Source of the DNA: Sphingomicrobium astaxanthinifaciens
Lineage (GTDB): Bacteria; Pseudomonadota; Alphaproteobacteria; Sphingomonadales; Sphingomonadaceae
Direction: 5' to 3'
Assembly: GCF_022865105.1 (NCBI RefSeq)
Contig: NZ_JAKNYM010000001.1
Location: 372,001 to 436,000 of the forward strand
DNA: 64,000 bases
Shown here piece by piece: positions 8,549-16,125 of the stretch. The notes below the pieces were generated by a model. It saw only the letters and a program-made list of their open reading frames with translations. It had not been told where the DNA came from and searched no databases. Each line of letters opens with the position of its first letter. Position 1 is the first letter of the stretch. Made by a program: the position numbers and the translations under genes.

Positions 8549-10315
8549 ATGAAAGCCGACCCGCCCCCCAAGAAAAGCCTGTCCAACCTCGGCCTCGTGT
8601 TCGCGCGGCTGCGGCACTACCCGCTCCAGCTGCTCGCCGCCGCGGCGGCGCTGCTGACCGCGGCGGCGGCCACGCTGGCGATTCCCTATGCCTTCAAGCT
8701 GATCATCGACCGCGGCTTCTCGGGTGGCGGCGACATCGACCGCTGGTTCCAGTATCTCATGCTGCTGGTGGTGGTGATGGCGATCGCGACCGCGCTGCGC
8801 TTCTATTTCGTGACCTGGCTCGGCGAACGCGTGGTCGCCGACCTGCGGCTCGCGGTCCATCGCAACCTGCTGCGGCTGTCGCCCGGCTATTTCGAGGAAA
8901 ACCGCCCCGCCGAGATCACCAGTCGCATCACCGTCGACACCACCGTGATCCAGCAGGTGGTCGGGGTCTCGCTCTCGGTGGCGCTGCGCAACGTCCTGAT
9001 CGCGCTCGGCGGCACCGTCGTGATGTTCCTGCTCGCCCCGGGGCTGGCGGCGATGATCCTGCTCGGCATTCCCGTAATCATCGTCCCGCTAACGCTCATC
9101 GGGCGCAAGGTGCGCGCGGTCTCGGTCGACAGCCAGGACCGAATCGCCGACGTCTCGACCATCACCTCCGAGGTGTTCGCGGCGATGAAGATCGTCCTCG
9201 CCTTCGGCCAGCAGGAGCGCGAGGCGGCGCGCTTCGAGGAGGCGACCGAGACCGTGTTCACCGTCGCCAAGCGGCGCATCCGGCTGCGCGCGATCCTCAC
9301 CGCCTTCCTCATCGCCGCGATGTTCATCGCCATCACCGGGATCATCTGGTCGGGCGCGCACGACGTGGCCGAGGGCACCATGACGGGGGGCACGATCGCC
9401 GCCTTCGTCCTCATCGGCGGGCTGGTCGCGGGCGCCTTCGGCGCGCTCTCGGAAGTCTATGGCGACCTCCTGCGCGCGGCGGGGGCGAGCCAGCGGCTGG
9501 CCGAACTGCTCGCGGTCGAGCCGACGATCGTGGCCCCGGCGCGCCCGGTGCCGCTGCCCACCCCCGCGCAGGGCCGGCTCACCTTCGAGGACGTCACCTT
9601 CCGCTATCCCACCCGCCCGCAGGACAAGGCGCTCGAGGCGCTGTCGATCGACATCGCGCCCGACGAGATGGTGGCGCTGGTGGGCCCCTCGGGCGCGGGC
9701 AAGACCACCATCTTCCAGCTCGCGCAGCGCTTCTACGACCCCGATGCGGGCCGCATCCTGTTCGACGGGGTCGACATCGCCAGCGTCGATCCCGAGCAGT
9801 TGCGTCGCCGCATCGCGATGGTGCCGCAGGAGGTCATGATCTTCGCGGCCAGCGCGCGCGACAACCTGCGCTACGGGCACTGGGACGCCAGCGACGAGGA
9901 GATCTGGGAGGCCGCGCGTGCCGCGCATGCCGAGGACTTCCTCCGCGCGCTCCCGCAGGGCCTCGATACCTATCTCGGCGAGGGCGGGGCACGGTTGTCG
10001 GGGGGGCAGCGCCAGCGGCTCGCCATCGCCCGCGCGCTGCTGCGCAAGGACGCCCCGCTCCTGCTCCTCGACGAGGCGACCAGCGCGCTCGACGCCGAGA
10101 GCGAGGCGCGCGTCCAGGCCGCGCTCGACGCGCTGATGGGCTCGCGCACCACCATCGTCATCGCGCACCGGCTCGCCACCGTGCGCGCCGCCTCCCGCAT
10201 CCTCGTGATGGACGAGGGGCGGATCGTGGAACAGGGCACCCACGACGAGCTGATCGCGCGCGGCGGGCTCTACGCTCGCCTCGCCAAGCTGCAGTTCGAC
10301 AGCGTCGCCGCGTAA
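8549..10315 (+). CDS. ABC exporter, fused permease and ATPase (MsbA/ABCB type)
   Basis: A 588-residue half-transporter that should dimerise in the inner membrane and export a lipid, peptide or drug-like substrate. Residues ~1-310 hold six predicted membrane helices (type IV exporter fold). Residues ~335-588 are the nucleotide-binding domain with Walker A GPSGAGKTT near 379, signature LSGGQRQRLA near 483, Walker B LLLLDEATSALD and the switch His in IVIAHRLATV. The N-terminal cytoplasmic extension (KADPPPKKS) is short. I start at ATG 8549; upstream in-frame sequence has no membrane or family character. The substrate is unknown. Confidence 0.92.
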   Translation: MKADPPPKKSLSNLGLVFARLRHYPLQLLAAAAALLTAAAATLAIPYAFKLIIDRGFSGGGDIDRWFQYLMLLVVVMAIATALRFYFVTWLGERVVADLRLAVHRNLLRLSPGYFEENRPAEITSRITVDTTVIQQVVGVSLSVALRNVLIALGGTVVMFLLAPGLAAMILLGIPVIIVPLTLIGRKVRAVSVDSQDRIADVSTITSEVFAAMKIVLAFGQQEREAARFEEATETVFTVAKRRIRLRAILTAFLIAAMFIAITGIIWSGAHDVAEGTMTGGTIAAFVLIGGLVAGAFGALSEVYGDLLRAAGASQRLAELLAVEPTIVAPARPVPLPTPAQGRLTFEDVTFRYPTRPQDKALEALSIDIAPDEMVALVGPSGAGKTTIFQLAQRFYDPDAGRILFDGVDIASVDPEQLRRRIAMVPQEVMIFAASARDNLRYGHWDASDEEIWEAARAAHAEDFLRALPQGLDTYLGEGGARLSGGQRQRLAIARALLRKDAPLLLLDEATSALDAESEARVQAALDALMGSRTTIVIAHRLATVRAASRILVMDEGRIVEQGTHDELIARGGLYARLAKLQFDSVAA

Positions 10316-10393
10316 CCTTTGGCGCCGCGCGCGCGAAGGGGGGGATGAAGGGCCAGCTTCGGCGGCCCGCCCCGCCATGCTAGGATCGCGCCG

Positions 10394-10885
10394 ATGATGA
10401 CCCGCCGCGCCTTTCTCGGTTCGGCCGCGCTTGCCGCGGCGGGCAGCGCCTATGCGCTGGCCACCCGCGGGCCGCGGGTCGCGCGCGACGCCTTTCCCGT
10501 CGCGCGCAGCCCCGCCGCGTGGCGGCGTCGGCTCGGCCCGCGCCGCTATCGCATCCTGCGCGAGGCCGCGACCGAGCCCCCCTTCTCGAGCCCGCTGCAT
10601 GCCGAGAAGCGCGCGGGCACCTACCATTGCGCGGGCTGCGACCAACCCCTCTTCGCGAGCCGCCATAAATATGACAGCGGCACCGGCTGGCCCGCCTTCA
10701 CGCGGCCGATCGCGCCCGCGCGCATCGGCTATGCGCGCGACACCTCGCTCGGCATGATCCGCACCGAGGAGCATTGCGCGCGCTGCGGCGGCCACCTCGG
10801 GCACCTGTTCGACGACGGCCCGCCCCCGCTCGGCAAGCGCCACTGCATCAACGGCCTCGCGCTGCGCTTCCGGCCCGCCGCCTGA
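10394..10885 (+). CDS. msrB: Tat-exported peptide-methionine (R)-S-oxide reductase
   Basis: A 163-residue MsrB that reduces the R epimer of methionine sulfoxide in proteins. The N-terminus MMTRRAFLGSAALAAAGSAYA is a Tat-type signal, so the enzyme should act in the periplasm. The two zinc-binding CxxC pairs (CAGC and CARC) and the catalytic Cys in RHCINGLAL are present. The usual recycling-Cys position just before GWPxF is Thr here (DSGTGWPAF), so turnover probably needs an external thiol reductant. Its TGA overlaps the ATG of the DipZ-type gene by one base, making that protein the obvious electron donor. Confidence 0.92.
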   Translation: MMTRRAFLGSAALAAAGSAYALATRGPRVARDAFPVARSPAAWRRRLGPRRYRILREAATEPPFSSPLHAEKRAGTYHCAGCDQPLFASRHKYDSGTGWPAFTRPIAPARIGYARDTSLGMIRTEEHCARCGGHLGHLFDDGPPPLGKRHCINGLALRFRPAA

Positions 10886-12600
10886 TGCTCGTCCTCCTGC
10901 TCGCCTATTTCGGCGGGGTGCTGACCATCCTCAGCCCCTGTATCCTGCCCGTCCTGCCCTTCGTCTTCGCGCGCGCCGACCGCCCCTTCCTCGCCAACGG
11001 GCTGCCGATGCTGCTCGGCATGGCGGCGACCTTCGCGCTGGTCGCCACCCTGACCGCGGTGGCGGGCGAGTGGGCGGGCGCGGCGAACAGCGCGGGTCGC
11101 GGGCTCGCGCTGGCGGTTATGGGGCTGTTCGCGCTCATGCTGCTGCTGCCCCGCCTCGCCGCGCCGCTGACCCGCCCGCTGGTCGCGCTCGGCGAGCGGC
11201 TCAACGCCCGCCACGAAGGGCGCGGCGGGCTCGTCGCGAGCCTCGTGCTCGGGGTCGCCACCGGGCTGCTCTGGGCGCCCTGCGCGGGCCCCATCCTCGG
11301 GCTCGTGCTGACCGGCGCGGCGCTGTCGGGCGCGAGCGTGCAGACCGCCTTCCTCCTCTTCGCCTATGCCGCCGGCGCCGCCACCAGCCTCGCGCTCGCG
11401 TTGCTGGTGGGCGGGCGCGTCTTCGCCGCGATGAAGCGGGGGCTGGGCGCGGGCGAGACGCTGCGGCGGCTGCTCGGGCTGCTCGTGCTCGGCGGGGTCG
11501 GGGCGATCGCGCTCGGGCTCGACACCCGCGTCCTCGCCACGCTGTCGGCGGGCCAGACCTTCCAGCTCGAGAACCGGCTCGCCCGGTTGCTCGGGATGGA
11601 CGCGCCCGAACTCACCACCGAGATCGACGGCCCGCTCCCGGTCGAGGGCGGGTTTCCCGGGCTGCCCGGCGCAACCGGCTGGATCAACAGCCCCCCGCTC
11701 GCGGCCGCCGACCTTGCGGGCAAGGTCGTGCTGGTCGATTTCTGGACCTACAGCTGCATCAACTGCATCCGCGCCGTCCCCTATGTGCGCGCCTGGTACG
11801 AGCGTTACGCCGACGACGGCTTCGTGGTGGTGGGGGTCCACACCCCCGAGTTCGCCTTCGAACGGCGGCGCGCCAATCTCGAACGCGCGGTCGTCGACGC
11901 GCGCATCGCCTATCCGGTCGCGCTCGACAACGACTGGTCGATCTGGCGCGCCTTCGACAACCGCTACTGGCCCGCCCATTACCTGATCGATGCCCGCGGG
12001 CGGATCCGCTACCACCATTTCGGCGAGGGCAGCTACGACAAGACCGAGGCCGCGATCCGCGCGCTGCTGGCCGAGGCGGGCACCGCCGATCTCGGCGCGC
12101 GCACCCGCGCGCCCGAGCTCTCGGCCACCGAGCGGCAGGCCGATTTCGCGCTGGTCGACAGCCCCGAGACCTATCTGGGCAGCCGCCGCACCGAGAATTT
12201 CGCCTCGCCGGAGGGGCTCGTCACCGGCGCGCCCGCCGCCTTCACGCTGCCCGCCGAGCTCGCACTCAACCACTGGGCGCTGGGAGGGCGCTGGACGATC
12301 GCGCCGCGGCGCAGCGTGGCGCAGGCGCGCGCGGCGACGATCGCCTTCACCTTCAAGGCGCGCGACCTCAACCTCGTGCTCGGCAGCACCGATGGTCGCC
12401 CGATCGGCTTCACCGTCCGCATCGACGGCGCGCGCCCCGGCGCCGATGCCGGGGTCGATACCGACGCCGACGGGCGCGGCGAGGTGCGCGAGGAGCGGCT
12501 CTACCAGCTCGTCCGCCAGGCGGGCGCGCCGCGCGCACGCCATTTCACCATCACCTTCGATCGCCCCGGCGCTGCCGCCTACGCCTTCACCTTCGGCTAG
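10885..12600 (+). CDS. DipZ-type CcdA-thioredoxin fusion (periplasmic reductant carrier)
   Basis: A 571-residue fusion protein. Residues 1-~235 form a CcdA-like membrane domain with Cys in LSPCILPVLPF (about residue 19) and in LLWAPCAGPILG, the pair that carries electrons across the membrane. A periplasmic thioredoxin-like domain (~265-415) has the active site SCINC (Cys291, Cys294). The C-terminal ~150 residues resemble the beta-rich domain of mycobacterial-type DipZ. The start overlaps the msrB stop (TGATG), so the two are translationally coupled. I infer that it passes reducing power to the exported MsrB. Confidence 0.88.
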   Translation: MLVLLLAYFGGVLTILSPCILPVLPFVFARADRPFLANGLPMLLGMAATFALVATLTAVAGEWAGAANSAGRGLALAVMGLFALMLLLPRLAAPLTRPLVALGERLNARHEGRGGLVASLVLGVATGLLWAPCAGPILGLVLTGAALSGASVQTAFLLFAYAAGAATSLALALLVGGRVFAAMKRGLGAGETLRRLLGLLVLGGVGAIALGLDTRVLATLSAGQTFQLENRLARLLGMDAPELTTEIDGPLPVEGGFPGLPGATGWINSPPLAAADLAGKVVLVDFWTYSCINCIRAVPYVRAWYERYADDGFVVVGVHTPEFAFERRRANLERAVVDARIAYPVALDNDWSIWRAFDNRYWPAHYLIDARGRIRYHHFGEGSYDKTEAAIRALLAEAGTADLGARTRAPELSATERQADFALVDSPETYLGSRRTENFASPEGLVTGAPAAFTLPAELALNHWALGGRWTIAPRRSVAQARAATIAFTFKARDLNLVLGSTDGRPIGFTVRIDGARPGADAGVDTDADGRGEVREERLYQLVRQAGAPRARHFTITFDRPGAAAYAFTFG

Positions 12601-12880
12601 GCCGCGCGCCGCGCCCCTGCAACGGCGATGCCCCCGGGCAGCGCCCGCGGCCGGCACGGCGCGGTGGCGAACACCGTCGGCTAGGGCGCATCGCCGCGAC
12701 CGCACCGCGAAGGAGCCCAGCGCGCCGACCCCGCGCCCGGCGATGACCGGGGCGACGCCGATCCGACCGGCGGGCGAGCGGCCCGCCCACAGCATCATCG
12801 GCAGCGGCAGCGGCAGCGGCAGCGGCAGCGGCAGCGGCAGCGGTAGCGGCAGCCGCACCCTGGCGGCAGCGCGGGCAACG
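12601..12880. other. Intergenic stretch without a supported gene
   Basis: This is most of the 337-base gap between the convergent dipZ-type gene and the exbD gene. It holds the hexanucleotide repeat at 12800-12853 and leads into the terminator at 12881. Open frames cross it on both strands, but they encode only low-complexity Arg/Ala/Pro or (Leu-Pro)n sequence with no ribosome binding site, so I call no gene here. Confidence 0.7.
12800..12853. repeat. GGCAGC hexanucleotide tandem repeat, nine units
   Basis: Nine consecutive six-base units, eight GGCAGC and one variant GGTAGC (unit eight, 12842-12847). The tract lies between two convergent genes. Such short tandem repeats are prone to slipped-strand length change. 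No coding sequence or obvious promoter depends on it. Confidence 0.95.
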
Positions 12881-12907
12881 AAAAAGGGGCGACCCGAAGG
12901 CCGCCCC
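12881..12907 (-). terminator. Rho-independent terminator of the tonB-exbBDD operon
   Basis: On the minus strand a GGGGCG/CGCCCC stem, extended by a wobble pair and CC/GG around a TTCG tetraloop, is followed directly by five T. It sits 31 bases after the stop of the last exbD gene, so it should end the operon. Confidence 0.88.
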
Positions 12908-12937
12908 CTGATCGTTCGGTCGTGACCGGGTTCTTTA

Positions 12938-13369
12938 TTAGAACTCGCTCACATAGGCTTCGTTACCGACGAACCCCATCTTCTCGACGCTCGCGCGCTT
13001 GGTCACCGCGAGCACCTCGTCGACCAGCGCGTAGCGCGCGTTCGGCTCGGGCTGGAGGTGCAGTTCCGGGGTCACCGGGAGCTGCTGCGAGATGTCGAGG
13101 AACTGGCGCAGCTGGATCAGGTTGACCGGGCTGCCGTTCCACAGCACCTCGCCCGCTTCGGTGACCACGATCTTGTTCTTGATCGGGTCGACCGGCGGCG
13201 GCGTGGTCGACCCGTCGTCCTGCGGAAGGTCGAGCTTCACCGCGTGCGTCTGCACCGGGATGGTGATGATGAACATGATCAGCATGACCAACATGACGTC
13301 GATGAGCGGCGTCGTGTTGATATCCATCATCGGTTGATCGTCGTCGGCGCCTGTCGAGGACATTGCCAT
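12938..13369 (-). CDS. exbD: ExbD/TolR-family biopolymer transport protein (second copy)
   Basis: A 143-residue ExbD protein, with a short cytoplasmic N-terminus, one membrane helix (~residues 20-40) and a periplasmic domain. The proton-path Asp lies in TTPLIDVMLVMLIMF, which is intact. With ExbB it should use the proton gradient to energise TonB for outer-membrane receptor transport. It is the last gene of the operon tonB-exbB-exbD-exbD and begins 18 bases after the first exbD copy. The two ExbD copies are clearly diverged in the periplasmic part. A two-exbD layout is known from Xanthomonas. Confidence 0.92.
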   Translation of the reverse strand: MAMSSTGADDDQPMMDINTTPLIDVMLVMLIMFIITIPVQTHAVKLDLPQDDGSTTPPPVDPIKNKIVVTEAGEVLWNGSPVNLIQLRQFLDISQQLPVTPELHLQPEPNARYALVDEVLAVTKRASVEKMGFVGNEAYVSEF

Positions 13370-13387
13370 GAGACTTGCTCCTTAGGT

Positions 13388-13879
13388 CTAGAGACGCTTG
13401 ACCGCGGTACCGGCCGGCGGTTCGGAGATGAACCCGACCCGCGCGAAGCCCGCGCGCTGCATGGTGAAGATCGCGCCGCCGATGCACTTGTAGGGGGTGT
13501 CGACGTCACCGCGGATATGCACTTCGGGCATAGTCTCGTCGGTCAGATTGTCGACGCCGCCAACCGCCTCAATGGCTTGCTCGAGGTGGACCACCGCCCG
13601 GTCGAGCAGTTCATCGCTCGCGACCGGCTGGACGTTCCAATAGACCTCGCAGGTGCCGTCGGGCGCGCCGCGCACCGACAGGTTGACGTTCTCAGGCTTC
13701 GACTCGGTCGGCTCGTACTGGACCGTGGGCAATTGCACCGGGACCGTTTCGAGCACGACAGGGACGGCGATCAGGAAGATGATGAGGAGCACCAGCATGA
13801 CGTCGACGAGCGGCGTCGTGTTGATGTCGGACATCGGGATATCGTCACCCGACTGCTCCATCCCAACATTCATGCCCAT
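13388..13879 (-). CDS. exbD: ExbD/TolR-family biopolymer transport protein (first copy)
   Basis: A 163-residue ExbD with one membrane helix and the conserved Asp in TTPLVDVMLVLLIIF. The periplasmic part has two cysteines (GTCEVYW and YKCIGG) that could pair; the downstream ExbD copy lacks them. It lies 115 bases downstream of exbB, and that spacer contains a perfect 9-bp hairpin. The start at 13879 follows GGAAACACGCCC, and the Met codons at residues 1 and 3 are both usable. It functions with ExbB and TonB in energising outer-membrane uptake. Confidence 0.92.
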   Translation of the reverse strand: MGMNVGMEQSGDDIPMSDINTTPLVDVMLVLLIIFLIAVPVVLETVPVQLPTVQYEPTESKPENVNLSVRGAPDGTCEVYWNVQPVASDELLDRAVVHLEQAIEAVGGVDNLTDETMPEVHIRGDVDTPYKCIGGAIFTMQRAGFARVGFISEPPAGTAVKRL

Positions 13880-13956
13880 GGGCGTGTTTCCTTCTACTTC
13901 GTCTTCGGGGCCCTCGCCTCAGCCGGTCGACACCGGCGCCGGGCGGGGGCGGGAAA

Positions 13957-13980
13957 CCGGGGCGGTACGACCCGCCCCGG
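13957..13980 (-). promoter_or_regulatory. Intercistronic GC hairpin between exbB and exbD
   Basis: A perfect 9-bp inverted repeat (CCGGGGCGG / CCGCCCCGG) with a 6-base loop lies in the 115-base gap between exbB and the first exbD gene. In the transcript it is followed only by TTTCCC, too weak a U-tract for a normal terminator. It may stabilise the upstream exbB mRNA end or give partial termination, and so set ExbB above ExbD; this is inference. Confidence 0.5.
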
Positions 13981-13994
13981 CTCCACGGGCAGGC

Positions 13995-14798
13995 TTAGCT
14001 GCGAACGGTCGGCTTGACCGGCGCACCGCCTGCCTGGACACCCGGCTTGGGCGGGGCCGCGGCGGCGGGCTTGCCGGCGGTGCCGGTCGAACCCATCGCC
14101 ATCACCGGCTTCACCTTGCCGCCCGACATGAGGTAGCCGTGGACGTCGGTGGTGAAGGCCGAAAGGTCTTCCATGATGCCCTTGTTGCGACGGATCAGCC
14201 AGTTGTAGGCAAGCACCGCGGGAACCGCGACGATCAGGCCGACCGCGGTCATGATGAGCGCTTCACCGACCGGACCGGCGACGACCGAGATGTCGGCCTG
14301 CCCCGAGGCACCGATCTTCACCAGCGCGCGATAGATGCCGACGACGGTCCCGAACAGGCCGATGAACGGCGCGGTCGAACCGACGGTCGCGAGGAAGGCG
14401 AGGCCTTCGCCGAGGCGGTTGCCGATCGAGGTCTTCGAACGCTCGAGCGAACCGTGCATCCACTCGTGCTGGTCGACCGGGTCGGTCAGCTTGCCATGCT
14501 GTTCCTGCGCGACGAGCGCGTCCTCGACGATGGCGCGATAGGCGCTCTTCTTCTCGAGCTTGTCGGCGCCGCTCTTGAGGCTGCCGGCATTCCAGAAGGC
14601 CGCGCGCACGGCATTGCCCTGCTTGATGATCTTCTGCTGCTGCATGAACTTGGTGAAGAGGATGTAGAAGGTCCCCACCGACATGATCACCAGCACCGCG
14701 AAGGTGCTGATCGCGATCGGGCCGCCTTCTTCGAGGGCAGCCTTGAGGCCGTAGGGGTTTTCGCCGGCCGCAGCGGCCAAAAGAAGTTCAATGGTCAT
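13995..14798 (-). CDS. exbB: ExbB/TolQ-family proton channel protein
   Basis: A 267-residue MotA/TolQ/ExbB-family inner-membrane protein. Three hydrophobic segments are visible: one near residues 28-48, then a pair around 155-180 and 195-220, the last pair forming the proton channel with ExbD. The family hallmark region GLAFLATVGSTAPFIGLFGT is intact. The C-terminal ~45 residues are a Pro/Ala/Gly/Lys-rich tail. It lies between tonB (upstream, 42-base gap) and two exbD genes. Function: converts proton flow to conformational change of TonB. Confidence 0.93.
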   Translation of the reverse strand: MTIELLLAAAAGENPYGLKAALEEGGPIAISTFAVLVIMSVGTFYILFTKFMQQQKIIKQGNAVRAAFWNAGSLKSGADKLEKKSAYRAIVEDALVAQEQHGKLTDPVDQHEWMHGSLERSKTSIGNRLGEGLAFLATVGSTAPFIGLFGTVVGIYRALVKIGASGQADISVVAGPVGEALIMTAVGLIVAVPAVLAYNWLIRRNKGIMEDLSAFTTDVHGYLMSGGKVKPVMAMGSTGTAGKPAAAAPPKPGVQAGGAPVKPTVRS

Positions 14799-14840
14799 GG
14801 GTCGATGTTCCTATGATGAGATCGTTATGTGGGTTCAACG

Positions 14841-15524
14841 TTAGCGGGTCTGGATGCGCCACACGATGGTCGGGGTGGTATATTCCCCCTGCACCTTCGC
14901 CCCGGTGCTGTCGGTCGCCGGGGTGAAGCGGGCCCGACGCTGGAGCACCTTGCAGGTCGCATCGTCGAGGCTGCTCGAACCGGTCGACTGGATGATCTGG
15001 CAGCTGGCCACGCGACCGTTGGTGCCGATCGTCAGCCGCGCACGGGCCGATCCTTCTTCCTCGTTGCGCAGCGCCCGGCTCGGATAATCGTCGGCCGAGA
15101 ACAGCCCGCGCACGTCACCACGCGGCGCGGCCGGCTCGATGCGCGGCGGCGGCGGCGGGGCCGGCGGGGTGGGGGCCGGCGGCGTCACCGGCGCCGTCGT
15201 CGTCACCTGCGGCGGCGGGGCCACCTGCACGGTCGAGATCTGCGGCGGCTGCGGGTTGGCGCGCACGATCGGCGGCGGGGCCACGACCGGCGGCGGAGTC
15301 TGCACCTGCTGCGGCTCCGGCGGCGGGGGCGGCGGCTCTTCGGGCGGGGGCGGCGGCTCGTTCTCGACGTCGAAGGTCTTGAGATCCTCCGCCGCCTTCT
15401 CGACGACCCGCAGCGCCAGCCCACTGACCAGCGCGTAGCCCAAGGCAACGTGGATCAGGGCGACGATGACGATCGTCCCCGTCTTGCTGCCCGAGCCCAT
15501 TTCTCGTCTGTTTGCGTAGGACAT
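14841..15524 (-). CDS. tonB: TonB energy transducer
   Basis: A 227-residue TonB. It has a short cytoplasmic N-terminus, a membrane anchor at ~residues 17-38 (TIVIVALIHVALGYALVSG), a long Pro-rich periplasm-spanning segment (~54-130, with runs of up to six Pro), and a C-terminal domain (~140-227) ending IVWRI. The C-terminal domain carries two cysteines (VASCQ and ATCKVL). A GAGGAG ribosome binding site lies about 11 bases before the ATG. As first gene of tonB-exbB-exbD-exbD, its promoter should lie in the 193-base gap upstream of 15525, where I see no convincing -35/-10 pair. Confidence 0.93.
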   Translation of the reverse strand: MSYANRREMGSGSKTGTIVIVALIHVALGYALVSGLALRVVEKAAEDLKTFDVENEPPPPPEEPPPPPPEPQQVQTPPPVVAPPPIVRANPQPPQISTVQVAPPPQVTTTAPVTPPAPTPPAPPPPPRIEPAAPRGDVRGLFSADDYPSRALRNEEEGSARARLTIGTNGRVASCQIIQSTGSSSLDDATCKVLQRRARFTPATDSTGAKVQGEYTTPTIVWRIQTR

Positions 15525-15717
15525 TAAGTCGCTCGTCTCCTCGGTTTATCCGTGACGGGGTGCACGGACCGGGCCCACGATCAAACCGCACGGCCCACTG
15601 ATTCGGCGCTGCCGTGTACTAACGTATCATCGACAACAGCGCGCTTCTCTATCGCTCCCCCACCAGCCCCGCAAGGTAATTGTTCCGTGCGCGACACCTC
15701 GGTGGGTTCAAGTCATC

Positions 15718-16125
15718 TCACTCAGGCCACGGTCCGCCGAAGCTGGCGACCTCCACCCCCACCCCCGCGGCGTCGCGGTAGATGTCGGGCTTCACCGAAC
15801 GCACTCTCAACGCTTCGACCCCGGCCATGGATGCAATCGCCTCGAAAATGGCTTGGACCAGCGCTTCCTGGAGGTTGTAGCGGCGCGCTGCGGCGAGCTC
15901 CACCACGGTGCGCCGCAGCCGGTCGTAGTTCCAGGCATGAACCTCTTCGTCCTCGGGCGGCAGCCGCTCGATCGGCACCCAGACCTCGACCGACACGTGC
16001 AACCGCTGCGGGTGGCCGATCTCGAAGTCGTGGAAACCGATGTCGGCCATGACCTCGAGCGAATCGAGAAAGATGCGCAGGCGCCGGGGGTGGTGCTGGA
16101 CCAGCCCCTCGATCGGGTCGCTCAA
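15718..16125 (-). CDS. folB: Dihydroneopterin aldolase family protein
   Basis: A 135-residue protein of the FolB/FolX tunnelling fold, which cleaves or epimerises dihydroneopterin in folate synthesis. The family pattern is visible: a strand-helix start with G-F-H-D-F-E, then Q-R-L-H-V-S-V-E-V, and the C-terminal block VRSVKPDIYRDAAGVGVEV with the conserved Lys. It appears to start with TTG at 16125, preceded by GGGAG at good spacing; the TTG overlaps the TGA of the upstream SDR gene (TTGA). That coupling to a pteridine-reductase-like SDR suggests a shared pterin pathway. Confidence 0.85.
   Translation of the reverse strand: MSDPIEGLVQHHPRRLRIFLDSLEVMADIGFHDFEIGHPQRLHVSVEVWVPIERLPPEDEEVHAWNYDRLRRTVVELAAARRYNLQEALVQAIFEAIASMAGVEALRVRSVKPDIYRDAAGVGVEVASFGGPWPE

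Noticed and set aside
10729-12858. Open frame of 709 codons on the minus strand over msrB and the dipZ-type gene
   Set aside because: It begins in the hexanucleotide repeat as (Leu-Pro)n and then mirrors the dipZ coding strand. It has no ribosome binding site and no family character.
12601-12937. A plus-strand gene continuing past the dipZ stop with Gly-Ser repeats
   Set aside because: The frame encodes only Arg/Ala/Pro and (Gly-Ser)n sequence, crosses the hexanucleotide repeat and the terminator, and has no start signal.
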